DNA of 64,000 bases, taken from Deltaproteobacteria bacterium (GTDB lineage Bacteria > Desulfobacterota > Desulfobaccia > Desulfobaccales > 0-14-0-80-60-11). Of this stretch, positions 36,016-45,375 are shown one piece after another; position 1 is the first letter of the stretch; every line of letters starts with the position of its first letter. The stretch lies in NCBI GenBank assembly GCA_030018495.1, contig JASEFS010000016.1, forward strand, positions 1-64,000, written 5' to 3'. The notes beneath the pieces are model-generated. The model was not told the DNA's origin. It searched no databases and saw only the letters and a list, made by a program, of their open reading frames with translations. A program made the translations under genes and the position numbers.

Positions 36016-36944
36016 CATTAAACAAGGATTTGAAAAGAATTGGGGAAGGGAGCCAGGGGTCACCGCCCCCTGCCCCCTCCCCCAATCCCCCTCCCCCAAC
36101 CCCTTACAGGGCGTTGGAAGGGGAGTTTGAGGGGAGGGCGGGGAATTTGCAATCCTCCGGCCCTCCCCTCAACGAAAACAAGCCGGAACCCGTAACCGTC
36201 GGCCTCATCGGCGGGGCCGGGGTTATGGGCCAGTGGCTCAAGCGTTTCTTCGAAAGTCAGGGTCTCATCGTGTTGGTGGCTGACCTTGACACCCGGCAGA
36301 CTTCCCAGGAGGTGGCCCGGGTTGCGGATGTGGTGATTTTGTGCGTTCCCATTCCCGAAGTGGCCAAAGTGGCCCGGGAAGTCGCGCCGCATCTCAAGCC
36401 CGACGCCGCGCTCATGGACATCACCTCGGTCAAGCAGAGCCCCATGGCCGCCATGCTGTCGGCCTTCTCCGGCGAAGTGGTGGGCACCCACCCCCTTTTC
36501 GGCCCGGGTGAGGAGAGCATCAACGGCCGCACCGTGGTTCTCTGTCAGGGCCGGGGAGAGCGCTGGTTCAACTGGCTCAGGGACCTCTTCACCCGCTCCG
36601 GGGCCAAAGTAAAGGTCACCACCCCCACGGAGCACGACCGCCTTATGGCCGTGGTGCAGGGGCTGGCGCATTTCATCCTGATCGCCCTGGGAACCGCCAT
36701 CCGGGAGCTGGGCGTGCCGTTGGCAGACCTGGAGGATTTCGCCACCCCCACTTTTGCCACGCTGCACAACCTGACCCGCCGCCTGATAAGCCAGGATGCC
36801 AAATTATACGCCTGCATCCAATTGCAGAATCCCGCCAACCGGGTCGCGTTGCGGGCCCTGGAGGACGCGGTGGCCGATATTCTTTACTGCATTCAGCGCC
36901 AGAATGTGGACGGCCTGGTGCGGCTGATCGAAGGGATTCGGTAG
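36012..36944 (+). CDS. tyrA: Prephenate dehydrogenase with repeat-derived N-terminal extension
   Basis: 310 residues; NAD(P)-dependent oxidative decarboxylation of prephenate towards tyrosine. The Rossmann fold starts VGLIGGAGVMGQWLKRFF (about residue 63), followed by VVILCVPIPEV, ALMDITSVK, GTHPLFGPG (substrate site) and a helical C-terminal domain. No chorismate mutase or ACT domain. The first 60 residues are low complexity (GSPPPAPSPNPPPPTP) and are encoded by a C-rich REP-type palindrome (36060-36150), so an intergenic repeat has become an N-terminal tail. ATGA overlap with aroC. Confidence 0.88.
   Translation: MTLNKDLKRIGEGSQGSPPPAPSPNPPPPTPYRALEGEFEGRAGNLQSSGPPLNENKPEPVTVGLIGGAGVMGQWLKRFFESQGLIVLVADLDTRQTSQEVARVADVVILCVPIPEVAKVAREVAPHLKPDAALMDITSVKQSPMAAMLSAFSGEVVGTHPLFGPGEESINGRTVVLCQGRGERWFNWLRDLFTRSGAKVKVTTPTEHDRLMAVVQGLAHFILIALGTAIRELGVPLADLEDFATPTFATLHNLTRRLISQDAKLYACIQLQNPANRVALRALEDAVADILYCIQRQNVDGLVRLIEGIR
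36060..36150. repeat. C-rich REP-type palindrome inside tyrA 5' end
   Basis: CCCCCTGCCCCCTCCCCCAATCC...CAACCCCTTACAGGGCGTTGGAAGGGGAGTTTGAGGGGAGG. It closely resembles the palindrome at 1-73 and keeps the tyrA frame open. Confidence 0.7.
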
Positions 36945-36949
36945 AGATT

Positions 36950-36964
36950 GGTTTTCTGTTTTCG
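36950..36964 (+). repeat. Heptamer repeat, two units
   Basis: GGTTTTCTGTTTTCG, 6 bp after the tyrA stop. Confidence 0.6.
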
Positions 36965-37029
36965 ACATCTCCAATGACTTTAATTTGCATCGGTTTACTG
37001 GAAAATTCTCCATTCGCGTCAACCTCTGA

Positions 37030-37053
37030 TGGCCCAGGCGTCGCGCCTGGGCT
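37030..37053. repeat. CCCAGGCG palindrome
   Basis: GCCCAGGCG-TCG-CGCCTGGGC, a variant of the CACAGGC palindrome family. Confidence 0.7.
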
Positions 37054-37099
37054 CAATTCAGAGTTTTTTGTTTATGTCATTGACCCATAGGAGCGATTC

Positions 37100-38377
37100 A
37101 TGCTGGATCTGCGGTTTGTGAGAGAAAACCTTGAAAAAGTTCAGGAGGCCTTAAAGAAACGCGGTCTGGATATCTCCTTGGACGAATTCGCGGCCAGGGA
37201 CCGGGAGCGCCGGGCCGTATTATCCCGCCTGGATGACTTGCGCCATCAGAGGAACACCCTTTCCGAAGAAGTCGGGCAAAAGAAAAAAAACGGTCTCCAT
37301 ACCGAGGCTCAGCCTCTCATTGATAAGGTCAAGGAAATCAACCAGCAGATCAAAACCCTGGAAGCCCAGGCGGACGAATTCGACCCCTGGGTAAGGGACT
37401 TCCTGAGCAATCTTCCCAATCTCCCGGATGCCAGCGTCCCGGTGGGCGCCACCAGCGATGACAATCCGGTGGTGAAGACCTGGGGCGAAAAACCGGTTTT
37501 CGAATTCGAACCCCGGGCCCACTGGGACATCGGCGAGGCACTCGGCATCATAGACTTCGAACGGGCCGCCAAGATCACCGGCGCCCGCTTCGCGCTTCTC
37601 AAAGGCGCCGGTTCGCTGATGGAGCGGGCCCTCATCAACTTCATGCTGGACCTTCACACCCGCCGCCACGGCTATACGGAAGTGTGGCCCCCTTTTATGA
37701 CGAATCGCGCCGCCATGACCGGCACCGGCCAGCTCCCCAAATTCGAACACGACCTGTTCAAGCTGGAAGGCTGGGACTACTTTCTGGTGCCCACCGCGGA
37801 AGTGCCCGTGACCAACATCCATCGGGAGGAAATTTTGAGCGAAGCCGACCTCCCCATCTACTACACCGCGTACACCCCATGCTTCCGCTCCGAAGCCGGC
37901 TCTTACGGCAAGGACGTCCGGGGGCTCATCCGCCAGCATCAGTTCGATAAGGTGGAACTGGTGAAATTTGTCCTTCCGGAAAATTCCTTTGATGAGCTGG
38001 AAAAGCTCCTGGTCAACGCCGAAACGGTCCTTCAGGAATTGGGTCTGCACTATCAAGTGGTGACCTTATGCACCGGAGATATGGGTTTTGCCGCGGCCAA
38101 AACCTATGACATCGAAGTCTGGCTGCCGGGCCAGAATCTCTACCGGGAAATCTCTTCGTGCAGCAATTTCACCGATTACCAGGCCCGCCGCGCCAATATC
38201 CGCTTCCGCCGCAAGGAGGGCGCGGGCACTGAATTCGTCCACACCTTAAACGGCTCCGGCCTGGCGGTGGGCCGCACCATGGTGGCCATCCTGGAGCAGT
38301 GCCAGCAAGCCGACGGCAGCGTGGTTATTCCGGAAAAGTTGAGGCCGTATATGGGCGGGATGGAAAGAATCGGGTAA
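37100..38377 (+). CDS. serS: Seryl-tRNA synthetase
   Basis: 425 residues, class II synthetase. N-terminal coiled-coil arm (about 1-105) starts [22 protein letters not shown]. Motif 2 is [21 protein letters not shown] and motif 3 is [21 protein letters not shown] is also seen. Normal length. In organisms using selenocysteine this enzyme also charges tRNA-Sec with serine, relevant to the UGA-containing genes of this window. Confidence 0.97.
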   Translation: MLDLRFVRENLEKVQEALKKRGLDISLDEFAARDRERRAVLSRLDDLRHQRNTLSEEVGQKKKNGLHTEAQPLIDKVKEINQQIKTLEAQADEFDPWVRDFLSNLPNLPDASVPVGATSDDNPVVKTWGEKPVFEFEPRAHWDIGEALGIIDFERAAKITGARFALLKGAGSLMERALINFMLDLHTRRHGYTEVWPPFMTNRAAMTGTGQLPKFEHDLFKLEGWDYFLVPTAEVPVTNIHREEILSEADLPIYYTAYTPCFRSEAGSYGKDVRGLIRQHQFDKVELVKFVLPENSFDELEKLLVNAETVLQELGLHYQVVTLCTGDMGFAAAKTYDIEVWLPGQNLYREISSCSNFTDYQARRANIRFRRKEGAGTEFVHTLNGSGLAVGRTMVAILEQCQQADGSVVIPEKLRPYMGGMERIG

Positions 38378-38843
38378 GACGGTTTTTGGTTTTTGGTTTT
38401 TGGTTTTTGGTTTTCTTATATTTTGCTCGACAGGCCTTTAACCATTTTCATTATTCTTTCCAAAATCTCCATCAGATATTCAAATATTTCTGTCGATAAG
38501 TAGTTGACCTCCTTTGAAATTATCAAATGTGTCTCTAATTCTGCGGCAGAGCCAAAAGCGACGGAGAGAAACTGTTTGAATTCCTTAGGGGAACTCCTGG
38601 CCTGCCCTTCCGCAATATTGGCTGGAATTGAAACAGCCGCCCGCCTTACTTGATTTGTCAAGCCATAGAGTTCGGAAACCGGGAACTCATTGGTTATCCT
38701 ATAAATCTCCTTAACAAGTTCAATGGAAAGCTTCCAGACTTCGAGGTCGCGATAAGACCTCGATCTAAGTTTTTCCTTTTCCATGGAGACTTAAGTTCTT
38801 AGAAAACAAACCAAAAACCATAAACCAAAAACCAAAAACCGTC
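38378..38843. mobile_element. IVP element A: inverted heptamer repeats enclosing a four-helix-bundle gene
   Basis: Left end GACGGTTTTTGGTTTTTGG (38378-38415, five heptamers) is mirrored by the right end ...CCAAAAACCAAAAACCGTC (38801-38843). The outer GACGG/CCGTC also match, so the inverted repeat extends past the heptamers. The left end starts right after the serS stop; the right end overlaps the stop of the 38842 gene by about 2 bp. The interior is almost entirely the IVP gene and is clearly more AT-rich than its surroundings. No transposase is present. Mobility is inference. Confidence 0.6.
38416..38784 (-). CDS. Four-helix-bundle protein, IVP/S23 family
   Basis: 122 residues matching the TIGR02436 'four helix bundle' / 23S rRNA intervening-sequence protein family: SYRDLEVWKLSIELVKEIY, NQVRRAAVSIPANIAEGQ and EFKQFLSVAFGSAAELET. 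All helical, basic, no enzymatic motif. Family relatives lie in 23S rRNA intervening sequences of Leptospira and Coxiella, and the DGR accessory protein Avd has the same fold. The stop codon abuts the left heptamer block. AT-rich compared with neighbours, suggesting transfer. About 60% identical by eye to the 40054 gene. Confidence 0.88.
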   Translation of the reverse strand: MEKEKLRSRSYRDLEVWKLSIELVKEIYRITNEFPVSELYGLTNQVRRAAVSIPANIAEGQARSSPKEFKQFLSVAFGSAAELETHLIISKEVNYLSTEIFEYLMEILERIMKMVKGLSSKI

Positions 38844-39987
38844 ACTTCGCCGGTTTCACCTTATCATTCGGCCGAAACGGCCCGCCGCTCACTTCCGCGG
38901 CCACGGCCCCGGAACTGCCCAACAATTCGGTGACCCGCAGTTCGCCCTTCGCCACGTCCGCGCCGAACCCTAAACTGGCCTGAGTTTGGGGGTTAACCAC
39001 CTCTTTTCCGGCCTCCACCACTTTAAGGCGATCCCCCACCTTGAGGCCGGCGTTCTGGCCCAGGCTGAGGTATACCCTGTCGCCCTGGACGAACTCCACC
39101 CGGCCGAACCAGTCCATATTCACCAACTCGGCGTTCACCCTCAGGGCATTGTCCCGGGCGAAACGTTTTACCGCATCGATGGTGGCGCCTTCTGAACCCG
39201 CCGGCCCCAGCACGGAATCGACCTTGCGGCCGTAGTAGGTATCGTAAATATCCAGGGAGAGATATTCGCTGCCTGCCTTTTCCCCGCCCACGATGTTGGT
39301 CAGGACGATGGCCTGGACTCCCAGATGATCGCCCAGGGCGCGAATGTTCGTTGGCAGTGACAATTTCCCGTGCACCCCGGCCCTGGCCAGGGCCGCCCGC
39401 ACCTTATCCGGCGGCGCCACTTTAACATCTTTGTGCCGCCCTAACACTTCCGCCAGGCTGATGGCCAGGGTCTGATTTGCCCCGGCGTACCTGGAAGGAG
39501 TTTCCGGATTAGGAATAATGCCCACGGCTCGCCCGGTTATTCCCAAGCTCTCCCCGCGATAGCGGGCCGCATACCCGCCCAGGCCCTGTTCGCGCAAAAT
39601 GCGGTCCACTTCGGCCCGCACCATCTCCTGGAGCTTGTCCGGCGGCACGGTCTTGCCCGCGGCTTTGCCCTGCTCGGTGGCTATTTTCTTGGCCAGGGAC
39701 TCCATCAGGTAATCCTGGAACCCTTTATACTCCTTGCCCTTTTCCACATACATATATTCCGACTGCTCGGGAAGAATGAGATAGTATGGATTTCTGCTGC
39801 GGACATAGGGCTTGCCGTCCACCATAACCGTTTCCTGCTGCGACTCGGGGGGCGCGGTAACCTCGGCATCCTCTTCTCCGACGCCGTAGCCCGCCCACTG
39901 TTTCACGCTTTTCCACGCACCGCAATTGCTCACAAGCACCGCCAGGATTATTGCCAAGCCTAACCGCCAGTTAACCTTCTCGCGCAT
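38842..39987 (-). CDS. Exported FlgT-like (probable lipo)protein
   Basis: 381 residues with an N-terminal hydrophobic segment ending VLVSNC, a near-lipobox (Asn at -1 is unusual). There is an acidic/Glu-rich helical stretch at about 85-135. A CsgG/TolB-N-like middle region (LAEVLGRHKDVKVAPPDKVRAAL...LGDHLGVQAIVLTNIVGG) is followed by a C-terminal domain like FlgT-C (VYLSLGQNAGLKVGDRLKVV). Outer-membrane-associated assembly or regulatory role is inferred; no flagellar genes adjoin. The gene is bracketed by IVP element B upstream and element A downstream. Confidence 0.65.
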   Translation of the reverse strand: MREKVNWRLGLAIILAVLVSNCGAWKSVKQWAGYGVGEEDAEVTAPPESQQETVMVDGKPYVRSRNPYYLILPEQSEYMYVEKGKEYKGFQDYLMESLAKKIATEQGKAAGKTVPPDKLQEMVRAEVDRILREQGLGGYAARYRGESLGITGRAVGIIPNPETPSRYAGANQTLAISLAEVLGRHKDVKVAPPDKVRAALARAGVHGKLSLPTNIRALGDHLGVQAIVLTNIVGGEKAGSEYLSLDIYDTYYGRKVDSVLGPAGSEGATIDAVKRFARDNALRVNAELVNMDWFGRVEFVQGDRVYLSLGQNAGLKVGDRLKVVEAGKEVVNPQTQASLGFGADVAKGELRVTELLGSSGAVAAEVSGGPFRPNDKVKPAK

Positions 39988-40006
39988 TACAAGCTCCTGA
40001 TATCTT

Positions 40007-40458
<452 letters not shown>

Positions 40459-40465
40459 TTTTTAA

Positions 40466-40500
40466 ATGAAAAAGCCCACAGGGATATTACCCTGTGGGCT
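40466..40500 (-). terminator. Rho-independent terminator of the porin gene
   Basis: AGCCCACAGGG / CCCTGTGGGCT, 11-bp stem with 6-nt loop (40473-40500), followed on the - strand by TTTTCATTT. Confidence 0.88.
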
Positions 40501-40525
40501 TGTTAGGTGTCAACCGGTTTTCAGC

Positions 40526-41857
40526 TTAGAAGAAGAACCAGCCCGCGAACTGCACCCGGTGCGCATCGCCGGTATCTTCGAGCGTTGAAGTACCAACAAA
40601 GCCGCCATCATGGTAGTACTTGGCCCGGCTGTAGGCATAGCCTAAGCCGAACTTAACGGCCGTAACGGGACGGTAGTAAACGTTGGCGTTGATTTCCCAC
40701 CAGCTCTTGACCAGATCGTTGGCTGCTGAGTCGAAGCCGTTGACGCCGTAATTGGAAGCGCCGCCCCACAACACGTTGGCGAACCATTCGTTGGTGAAGT
40801 AGTAGTTGAGGGAGGCATAACCACCGTAGACGCGTTGCAGATTTCTGCGCAGGTAAATGTTTCCGGCTGCGTCAACACCGACAAGCGACAGGAAGGAATT
40901 GTTGATGTCGTTGCCGATGAAGTCCAGGCCCTGGCCCACATAGCCCTGCACCGTCAAAGCGGAGGTGCCGGCCAGATTCGCAGTGGCCGTGGGGATGATG
41001 GGGATGAACAGGGTGCCCTGCACCGCCCAATTGTTCCGGTATTTTTGATCAGTAGCTAATACGACGTCAGTCGGGTCAACGACAAACTCACCTGCCCGAT
41101 AACGGGTGCGCTGCCAGGCGGCCGCTACTTGGGCCGAAAAGGGCATGGGCCGGCCATAGAAGCCCGCCTTGCCCCAGAGGTCGCCGTCGTAGCGGATCTT
41201 GCCTTGGATCTGCGGGGTTTCCGAAGTCTGGCCCTCAAGACGCCCATTAGATATGGGATAAGCCGGGAAGAGAATATCGTCGTTCGTATCCGTGGCCTTA
41301 CCTATCAAACCGGCCAGGGTCAGCTTGTCATCCTTAGCCCAGCCTAAGCCGAAGTCCTGGCTGAGCCGCACCTGGGCTAACCGGTGGGTGGCCTGGCCAT
41401 GGCCCTGGAAGGGGCCGTCCTGGATGGACTCAGGATAGTACTCGCAGAAGAAATCCCAGTACTGGCCCATGAGCAGTTCGGTTTCCGGCCAGTTGAACCG
41501 GAAGAAGGCGTGGCGCAGCCGGGGCGTATAAGCGTGAGAAGCCGACTGGACGCCTTCCAGGTTCTGGTCGAAGTCCACTTCCAGGTAGCCGGTGGTCTTG
41601 GCGCCCCAGAGTTCCGGGCCCTTGATGGTGAAGTTGAAGCGGGAAGACTGAGATGTAAAATTGAGGCGGCCATGCTGCCCGTCAGGGTGGTTGTTGCGCA
41701 GCGGCACACTGACATTGTTTTTGTTCATGGCCGCCGAATCCCAGAACACGTGCAGCTTCAAATAGCCGCCCAGGGTGAACTCCGTGGCCGCGGACGCCGC
41801 CACGGGCAGGGCCAGCAGAGAGACAACTACCAGAAATGCAATAGTTTTTTTGTTCAT
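40526..41857 (-). CDS. Outer-membrane beta-barrel porin-like protein
   Basis: 443 residues. A signal peptide (1-23, cleavage near ASA-ATE) is followed by alternating aromatic/polar strands throughout (TLGGYLKLHVFWDS, ...SRFNFTIKGPELWGAKTTGYLEVDF, ...KFGLGYAYSRAKYY). It ends in Phe (QFAGWFFF), the C-terminal signature for outer-membrane insertion by Bam. The general DcaP/OprB-like look suggests a 16-18 strand porin; solute unknown. It has its own strong promoter and terminator, expected for an abundant porin. Confidence 0.82.
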   Translation of the reverse strand: MNKKTIAFLVVVSLLALPVAASAATEFTLGGYLKLHVFWDSAAMNKNNVSVPLRNNHPDGQHGRLNFTSQSSRFNFTIKGPELWGAKTTGYLEVDFDQNLEGVQSASHAYTPRLRHAFFRFNWPETELLMGQYWDFFCEYYPESIQDGPFQGHGQATHRLAQVRLSQDFGLGWAKDDKLTLAGLIGKATDTNDDILFPAYPISNGRLEGQTSETPQIQGKIRYDGDLWGKAGFYGRPMPFSAQVAAAWQRTRYRAGEFVVDPTDVVLATDQKYRNNWAVQGTLFIPIIPTATANLAGTSALTVQGYVGQGLDFIGNDINNSFLSLVGVDAAGNIYLRRNLQRVYGGYASLNYYFTNEWFANVLWGGASNYGVNGFDSAANDLVKSWWEINANVYYRPVTAVKFGLGYAYSRAKYYHDGGFVGTSTLEDTGDAHRVQFAGWFFF

Positions 41858-41975
41858 AAATCCCCCCTTAATTTTTGAGAGAGTTAAACCCCTTCTCCTT
41901 TCCGTGATGTTGCTTAATCTCTCAGTTTTCCGCTAAATGTATGCACCACCTCCTTTCACCCTTCGATTCCTCCGC

Positions 41976-42004
41976 ATCTTAAATACACCTGATATGTTTG
42001 TCAA
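41976..42004 (-). promoter_or_regulatory. Sigma70-type promoter of the porin gene
   Basis: On the - strand: TTGACA (42004-41999), exact 17-bp spacer, TAAGAT (41981-41976), about 120 bp upstream of the start codon. A second TTGTCA/TTGACA lies just upstream. Confidence 0.75.
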
Positions 42005-42123
42005 TAAAAAAATTGACAAAAAACGCCGTTTTTCAAAAGGCCTTGGCCCTAACCCACCCCCTTGAATTATATCGCCAGACGGCAGGATTTTCTTAAATCA
42101 GAAAACCGCCGAATTATTTCCCT

Positions 42124-42178
42124 CGTTCCCAAGCTCCGCTTGGGAACGCCTAATTGGAGTGCCAAGCTCAGCTTGGCC
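42124..42178. repeat. Two short perfect palindromes
   Basis: GTTCCCAAGC-TCC-GCTTGGGAAC (42125-42147) and GCCAAGC-TCA-GCTTGGC (42161-42177). They resemble the bacterial CCAAGCTCCGCTTGG-type intergenic palindromes. Confidence 0.7.
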
Positions 42179-42274
42179 GAAAGCCTGCGGCTGTATTTCA
42201 AAGACAAGCCAAAAAGTGCAGCGGGCAGCGTCCGCCCTGATATGCTTCCCCCGCAGCGTTCCCCTTTGATCCTC

Positions 42275-42306
42275 AACCGAAAACCAAAAACCAAAAACCA
42301 GAAACT
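42275..42306 (-). repeat. Heptamer repeat downstream of ispH-ubiA
   Basis: CCGAAAA/CCAAAAA units on the + strand, immediately after the - strand ispH-ubiA stop. Confidence 0.75.
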
Positions 42307-42310
42307 GCCT

Positions 42311-44050
42311 CTAAAACGGTCCGTAATAAGGGTCCCAGAAAAATGCCAAAATGCCGGCCAGAATCATGTTGGCCTCAACCAGGGATTCCAGCATCAAGCC
42401 GGGCTCCATCAGGCCTTTCCGGTAGATGGTAAGATAGCCCAGAGCATAGAGGCTGCACAAAGTGAGAACATAGCCCAGGGAGGTGACGAACCCGACCCGG
42501 GCAGACAAGAGCAGCACCACCATGAGAATGACGGAGCCGGCGGACAGAAGGTTCAGGGTGCGCCGGCGCCCCAGGGCGATGGCCAGGGTCTCCTTGCCCA
42601 CCACCCGGTCGCCCTCTATGGCCAGAATCTCAAACAAGCCGGAGCGGATGAAAATCAAGCCGGCCACAAAGAAAAACGCGATGCCCGTGGCCGGAGAAAA
42701 AGCCCGATCCGAGCACACCACCGGAATGAGCGCGGCCAGCACCCCCCAGGCCACCGCGGTGAACAGGGTTTTGGAGCCGGGGATTTCCTTCAAAGCCCCG
42801 ATCTTGGTGACTGTGGCTATTTTCTCCGGAATGATTTTCAGATTGTAGACCAATCCGATGGCGCTCATGGCCACGATAAAGAGAAAGGCCACCGGCCCCA
42901 GAATGAAGCCCAAGGTCAAGGCAAACGCCGCGGACAAGGCCCCGGTGATCAACAGGAAGCGCCGGTGCCGCCCGTAAAACATGGATTGCACCGGGTCATT
43001 GAGCTTGGACGCGGGATCGGTGAAATGATTGAGGATGTGCATGGCATAGACATAAAAGAAGGCCACGAAAAAGTATTTCCACAGCGGCTCCACCTGCTGC
43101 AGCAGGGACGAGGTGTAACTCAGGGACCCGGCTCCCAGGGCCACGAAGAGGTTGGACTTGAGCAGGAAGCGCCAGATGCGGTACAGGTAGTTGACCGCGG
43201 AGCCGGGCCGGAACACCCAGGCATGGGTCAGGGTGTTCACCACGTTGCTGATGAGCCAGTGGGGCGTGGAGGCCCCGGCGGTGACCCCCACCACCTTATA
43301 GCGGCTCATTTCCGCGAGGTTCAGCTCCTGATCGGTTTCCACGTGGTAGGTGGGCACGCCGGTGGCCTGGGAAATTTCCACCAGCCTCTGGGTGTTGCCG
43401 CTGTTGCGGCCGCCCACCACCACCAGGGCCTCCACCTGGGCGGCCAGCGCCTTGACTTCGGCCTGACGGGATGCGGTGGCGTCGCAAATGGTCTTGAAAA
43501 TGCGGGCCTCAGGGAAGCGCTTCTTGACCTCGGCCACCAGGCCGTCAAACTGCGCCTCGCTCTGGGTGGTCTGAGCCACCACGATGATACGTTCCAGTTC
43601 CGGCAGCGCCTGCACGTCCTCCAGGGAGGACACCACATAGCCCCGCCCCTGGGTATGCCCCAGCAGCCCCCTCACTTCCGGATGGTCCGCGTCACCGATG
43701 ATGAGGGTGGCGTAATCCTGGCGGGCCCAGCGCCTGATAATGGCCTGCACCCGGGCCACCCGGGGGCAGGTGGCGTCAATGATGCGGGCCCCGGTGGTCT
43801 CCAACTCCCGGCGCTCCTGGGGCGGTATGCCGTGCGCCCGGATGACCACCAGGCCATGGGCGGCACTCTCTCCCTGACCAAGGACGCGGATGCCCCGCTC
43901 TTTCAGGAGATCAAGCACCTGGGGGTTGTGAATCAGCGGCCCGTATGTATAAATCTCCGTCTGATTCTCGTTGATGGCTTTGAGAACCATCTCCAGGGCT
44001 CGCTTGACGCCCATGCAGAACCCGGCGGTCCTGGCAAGAATAACTTTCAT
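42311..44050 (-). CDS. ispH: IspH-UbiA fusion: HMB-PP reductase joined to a prenyltransferase-like membrane domain
   Basis: 579 residues. Residues 1 to about 280 are IspH (4-hydroxy-3-methylbut-2-enyl diphosphate reductase, last MEP step): the three Fe-S cysteines appear in TAGFCMGVKRAL, IDATCPRV and KTICDAT, with HNPQ, DADHPEVRG, TTQS and GASTPHWLI. Residues about 300-579 are a UbiA-family membrane prenyltransferase: eight or so hydrophobic helices, a first Asp motif variant NHFTDPASKLND, and the second motif AIEGDRVVGKETLAIALG. No stop or restart separates them. The fusion would place isoprenoid diphosphate production on the membrane beside a prenyl acceptor step. The CruF-like gene next door suggests carotenoid elongation. 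Confidence 0.88.
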   Translation of the reverse strand: MKVILARTAGFCMGVKRALEMVLKAINENQTEIYTYGPLIHNPQVLDLLKERGIRVLGQGESAAHGLVVIRAHGIPPQERRELETTGARIIDATCPRVARVQAIIRRWARQDYATLIIGDADHPEVRGLLGHTQGRGYVVSSLEDVQALPELERIIVVAQTTQSEAQFDGLVAEVKKRFPEARIFKTICDATASRQAEVKALAAQVEALVVVGGRNSGNTQRLVEISQATGVPTYHVETDQELNLAEMSRYKVVGVTAGASTPHWLISNVVNTLTHAWVFRPGSAVNYLYRIWRFLLKSNLFVALGAGSLSYTSSLLQQVEPLWKYFFVAFFYVYAMHILNHFTDPASKLNDPVQSMFYGRHRRFLLITGALSAAFALTLGFILGPVAFLFIVAMSAIGLVYNLKIIPEKIATVTKIGALKEIPGSKTLFTAVAWGVLAALIPVVCSDRAFSPATGIAFFFVAGLIFIRSGLFEILAIEGDRVVGKETLAIALGRRRTLNLLSAGSVILMVVLLLSARVGFVTSLGYVLTLCSLYALGYLTIYRKGLMEPGLMLESLVEANMILAGILAFFWDPYYGPF

Positions 44051-44054
44051 AACG

Positions 44055-44281
44055 CGGTTTTCGGTTTTCAGTTTTCGGTTTTCGGTTTAAAAATGTAGCC
44101 GCAGGCTTTAGCCTGCGTTATCTCTTTTCTATTATTTTGTATTTTCCGAGATTTTTTTCTGATGCTCAGGGCCGCTTGCGAAAATTTCGCGGTTAGGTAG
44201 ATCTTATCAAAATGATGATTGTTTTGGCTATGGCCGCCGACGTTTTTCACCAAAAACCAAAAACTAAAAACTAAAAACCAC
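44055..44281. repeat. Inverted pair of heptamer blocks (no ORF inside)
   Basis: GTTTTCG x5 (44055-44088) faces CCAAAAA/CTAAAAA x4 (44249-44281) across about 160 bp that holds only a small GCAGGC-TTTA-GCCTGC palindrome. Same geometry as the IVP elements but empty. It occupies the divergent promoter region of ispH-ubiA and the CruF-like gene. Confidence 0.65.
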
Positions 44282-44293
44282 TTTCAAAAAATA

Positions 44294-45073
44294 ATGGACC
44301 TCCTCCAGCTAACCTGGGGCACCCTCATCCTCCGCCCCTATGTCTTCATCTTCCTGGCCTGCTACCTGGCCCTGGCCATACTGCACCTGGGACTGGGCCG
44401 CGCCCTGGCCTTCCTTGTCTTAGGCTATCTGGTGGCCTGGACCGTGGAATTCTCCTCCATCCACACCGGCTTTCCCTTCGGCCTCTATATTTACATCCCC
44501 GCCACCGAGGACCGGGAGCTGTGGATTGCCGGAGTGCCTTTCATGGACTCCCTCTCTTACGTATTCCTGGCCTATGCCGGCTTCACCATGGCGCTGCCGG
44601 CCCTGGGCCGCTCCGGCCAGGGAGGGCGATTTCATCCCGAAGATGAAAAGTCTTTGTGGAATTCCTGGCGGGTCGCCGTTTTAGGCGCGGTCCTGACCAT
44701 GACCCTGGACATCGTCATCGACCCGGTGGCCCTGCGGGGCTACCGCTGGTTTCTGGGCCAGATTTACGGCTACCCGGAATACGGCGTCTATTTCGGCGTG
44801 CCCTTGACCAACTTTGCGGGCTGGTTTTTGGTGGCCTTTGTGTTATTAATTCTCCTGCAGGTCTTGAATACCCGCCTGCCCGCGTCCGGCTGGTGGACGC
44901 GGGGCCGCCGCCGGTTCGCGGGCCAAGCCTTCCTGGGACCCGCCCTCTACCTGGGCATTCTGGCTTTCAACCTCTTCATGACCTTCTGGATCGGCGAATA
45001 CACCCTGGGCTGGGTCGGGGTTTTTATTTACGCGCCTTTTCTCACGTGGCTGGCCTTGAAAACGCTTCCTTGA
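44294..45073 (+). CDS. CruF/DUF422-like carotenoid biosynthesis membrane protein
   Basis: 259 residues, six to seven hydrophobic helices. DUF422/CruF pattern: AWTVEFSSIHTGFPFGLYIY (conserved E and H), GVPFMDSLSYVFLAY, TLDIVIDPVALRGYRW and GVPLTNFAGWFLV. CruF hydrates terminal double bonds of carotenoids, and its archaeal relatives follow the UbiA-type lycopene elongase. Divergent from the IspH-UbiA fusion, it fits a C50-like or hydroxylated carotenoid step, though no phytoene synthase or desaturase is in the window. ATG 44294 chosen because upstream codons fall in the heptamer repeat. Confidence 0.8.
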   Translation: MDLLQLTWGTLILRPYVFIFLACYLALAILHLGLGRALAFLVLGYLVAWTVEFSSIHTGFPFGLYIYIPATEDRELWIAGVPFMDSLSYVFLAYAGFTMALPALGRSGQGGRFHPEDEKSLWNSWRVAVLGAVLTMTLDIVIDPVALRGYRWFLGQIYGYPEYGVYFGVPLTNFAGWFLVAFVLLILLQVLNTRLPASGWWTRGRRRFAGQAFLGPALYLGILAFNLFMTFWIGEYTLGWVGVFIYAPFLTWLALKTLP

Positions 45074-45175
45074 CAGTTTGGAGGACCTTAGGTTTGCTAC
45101 CTTTAGATTTTCCTTATGAAAATTTATCCGTCCCGGACCCCTTTCGTAGGCGCGGTTCGCGAACCGCTCCCACGG

Positions 45176-45356
45176 CGTAGGGCGGGAAAGCGAAGCGCAT
45201 CCCGCCTTTAGCATTAAAATGGGCACAGGTGAGGACCTGTGCCACCAATTCTTTTCATGGTTTTGAGAAAGCCAGCGGCTCATGAGCGACTGTAAATAAG
45301 TATTCCTCCTAAAACATAATAATCCCGGTGGCACAGGCGTCCCGCCGGTGCTTCTA
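45176..45356. repeat. Composite repeat copy B plus CACAGGC palindromes
   Basis: GTAGGGCGGGAAAGCGAAGC..CATCCCGCC (45177-45209), GCACAGGTGAGGACCTGTGCC, TTTTCATGGTTTTGAGA, then GGTGGCACAGGCGTCCCGCC (45329 on). Copies A and C are at 26030 and 56599. Confidence 0.78.
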
Positions 45357-45375
45357 GGGACGGCGGCGGGAGAGA

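Noticed and set aside
42062-44098. 678-codon + strand frame opposite ispH-ubiA
   Set aside because: His/Gly/Gln-rich antisense shadow of a strongly conserved gene, caused by GC-rich third positions.
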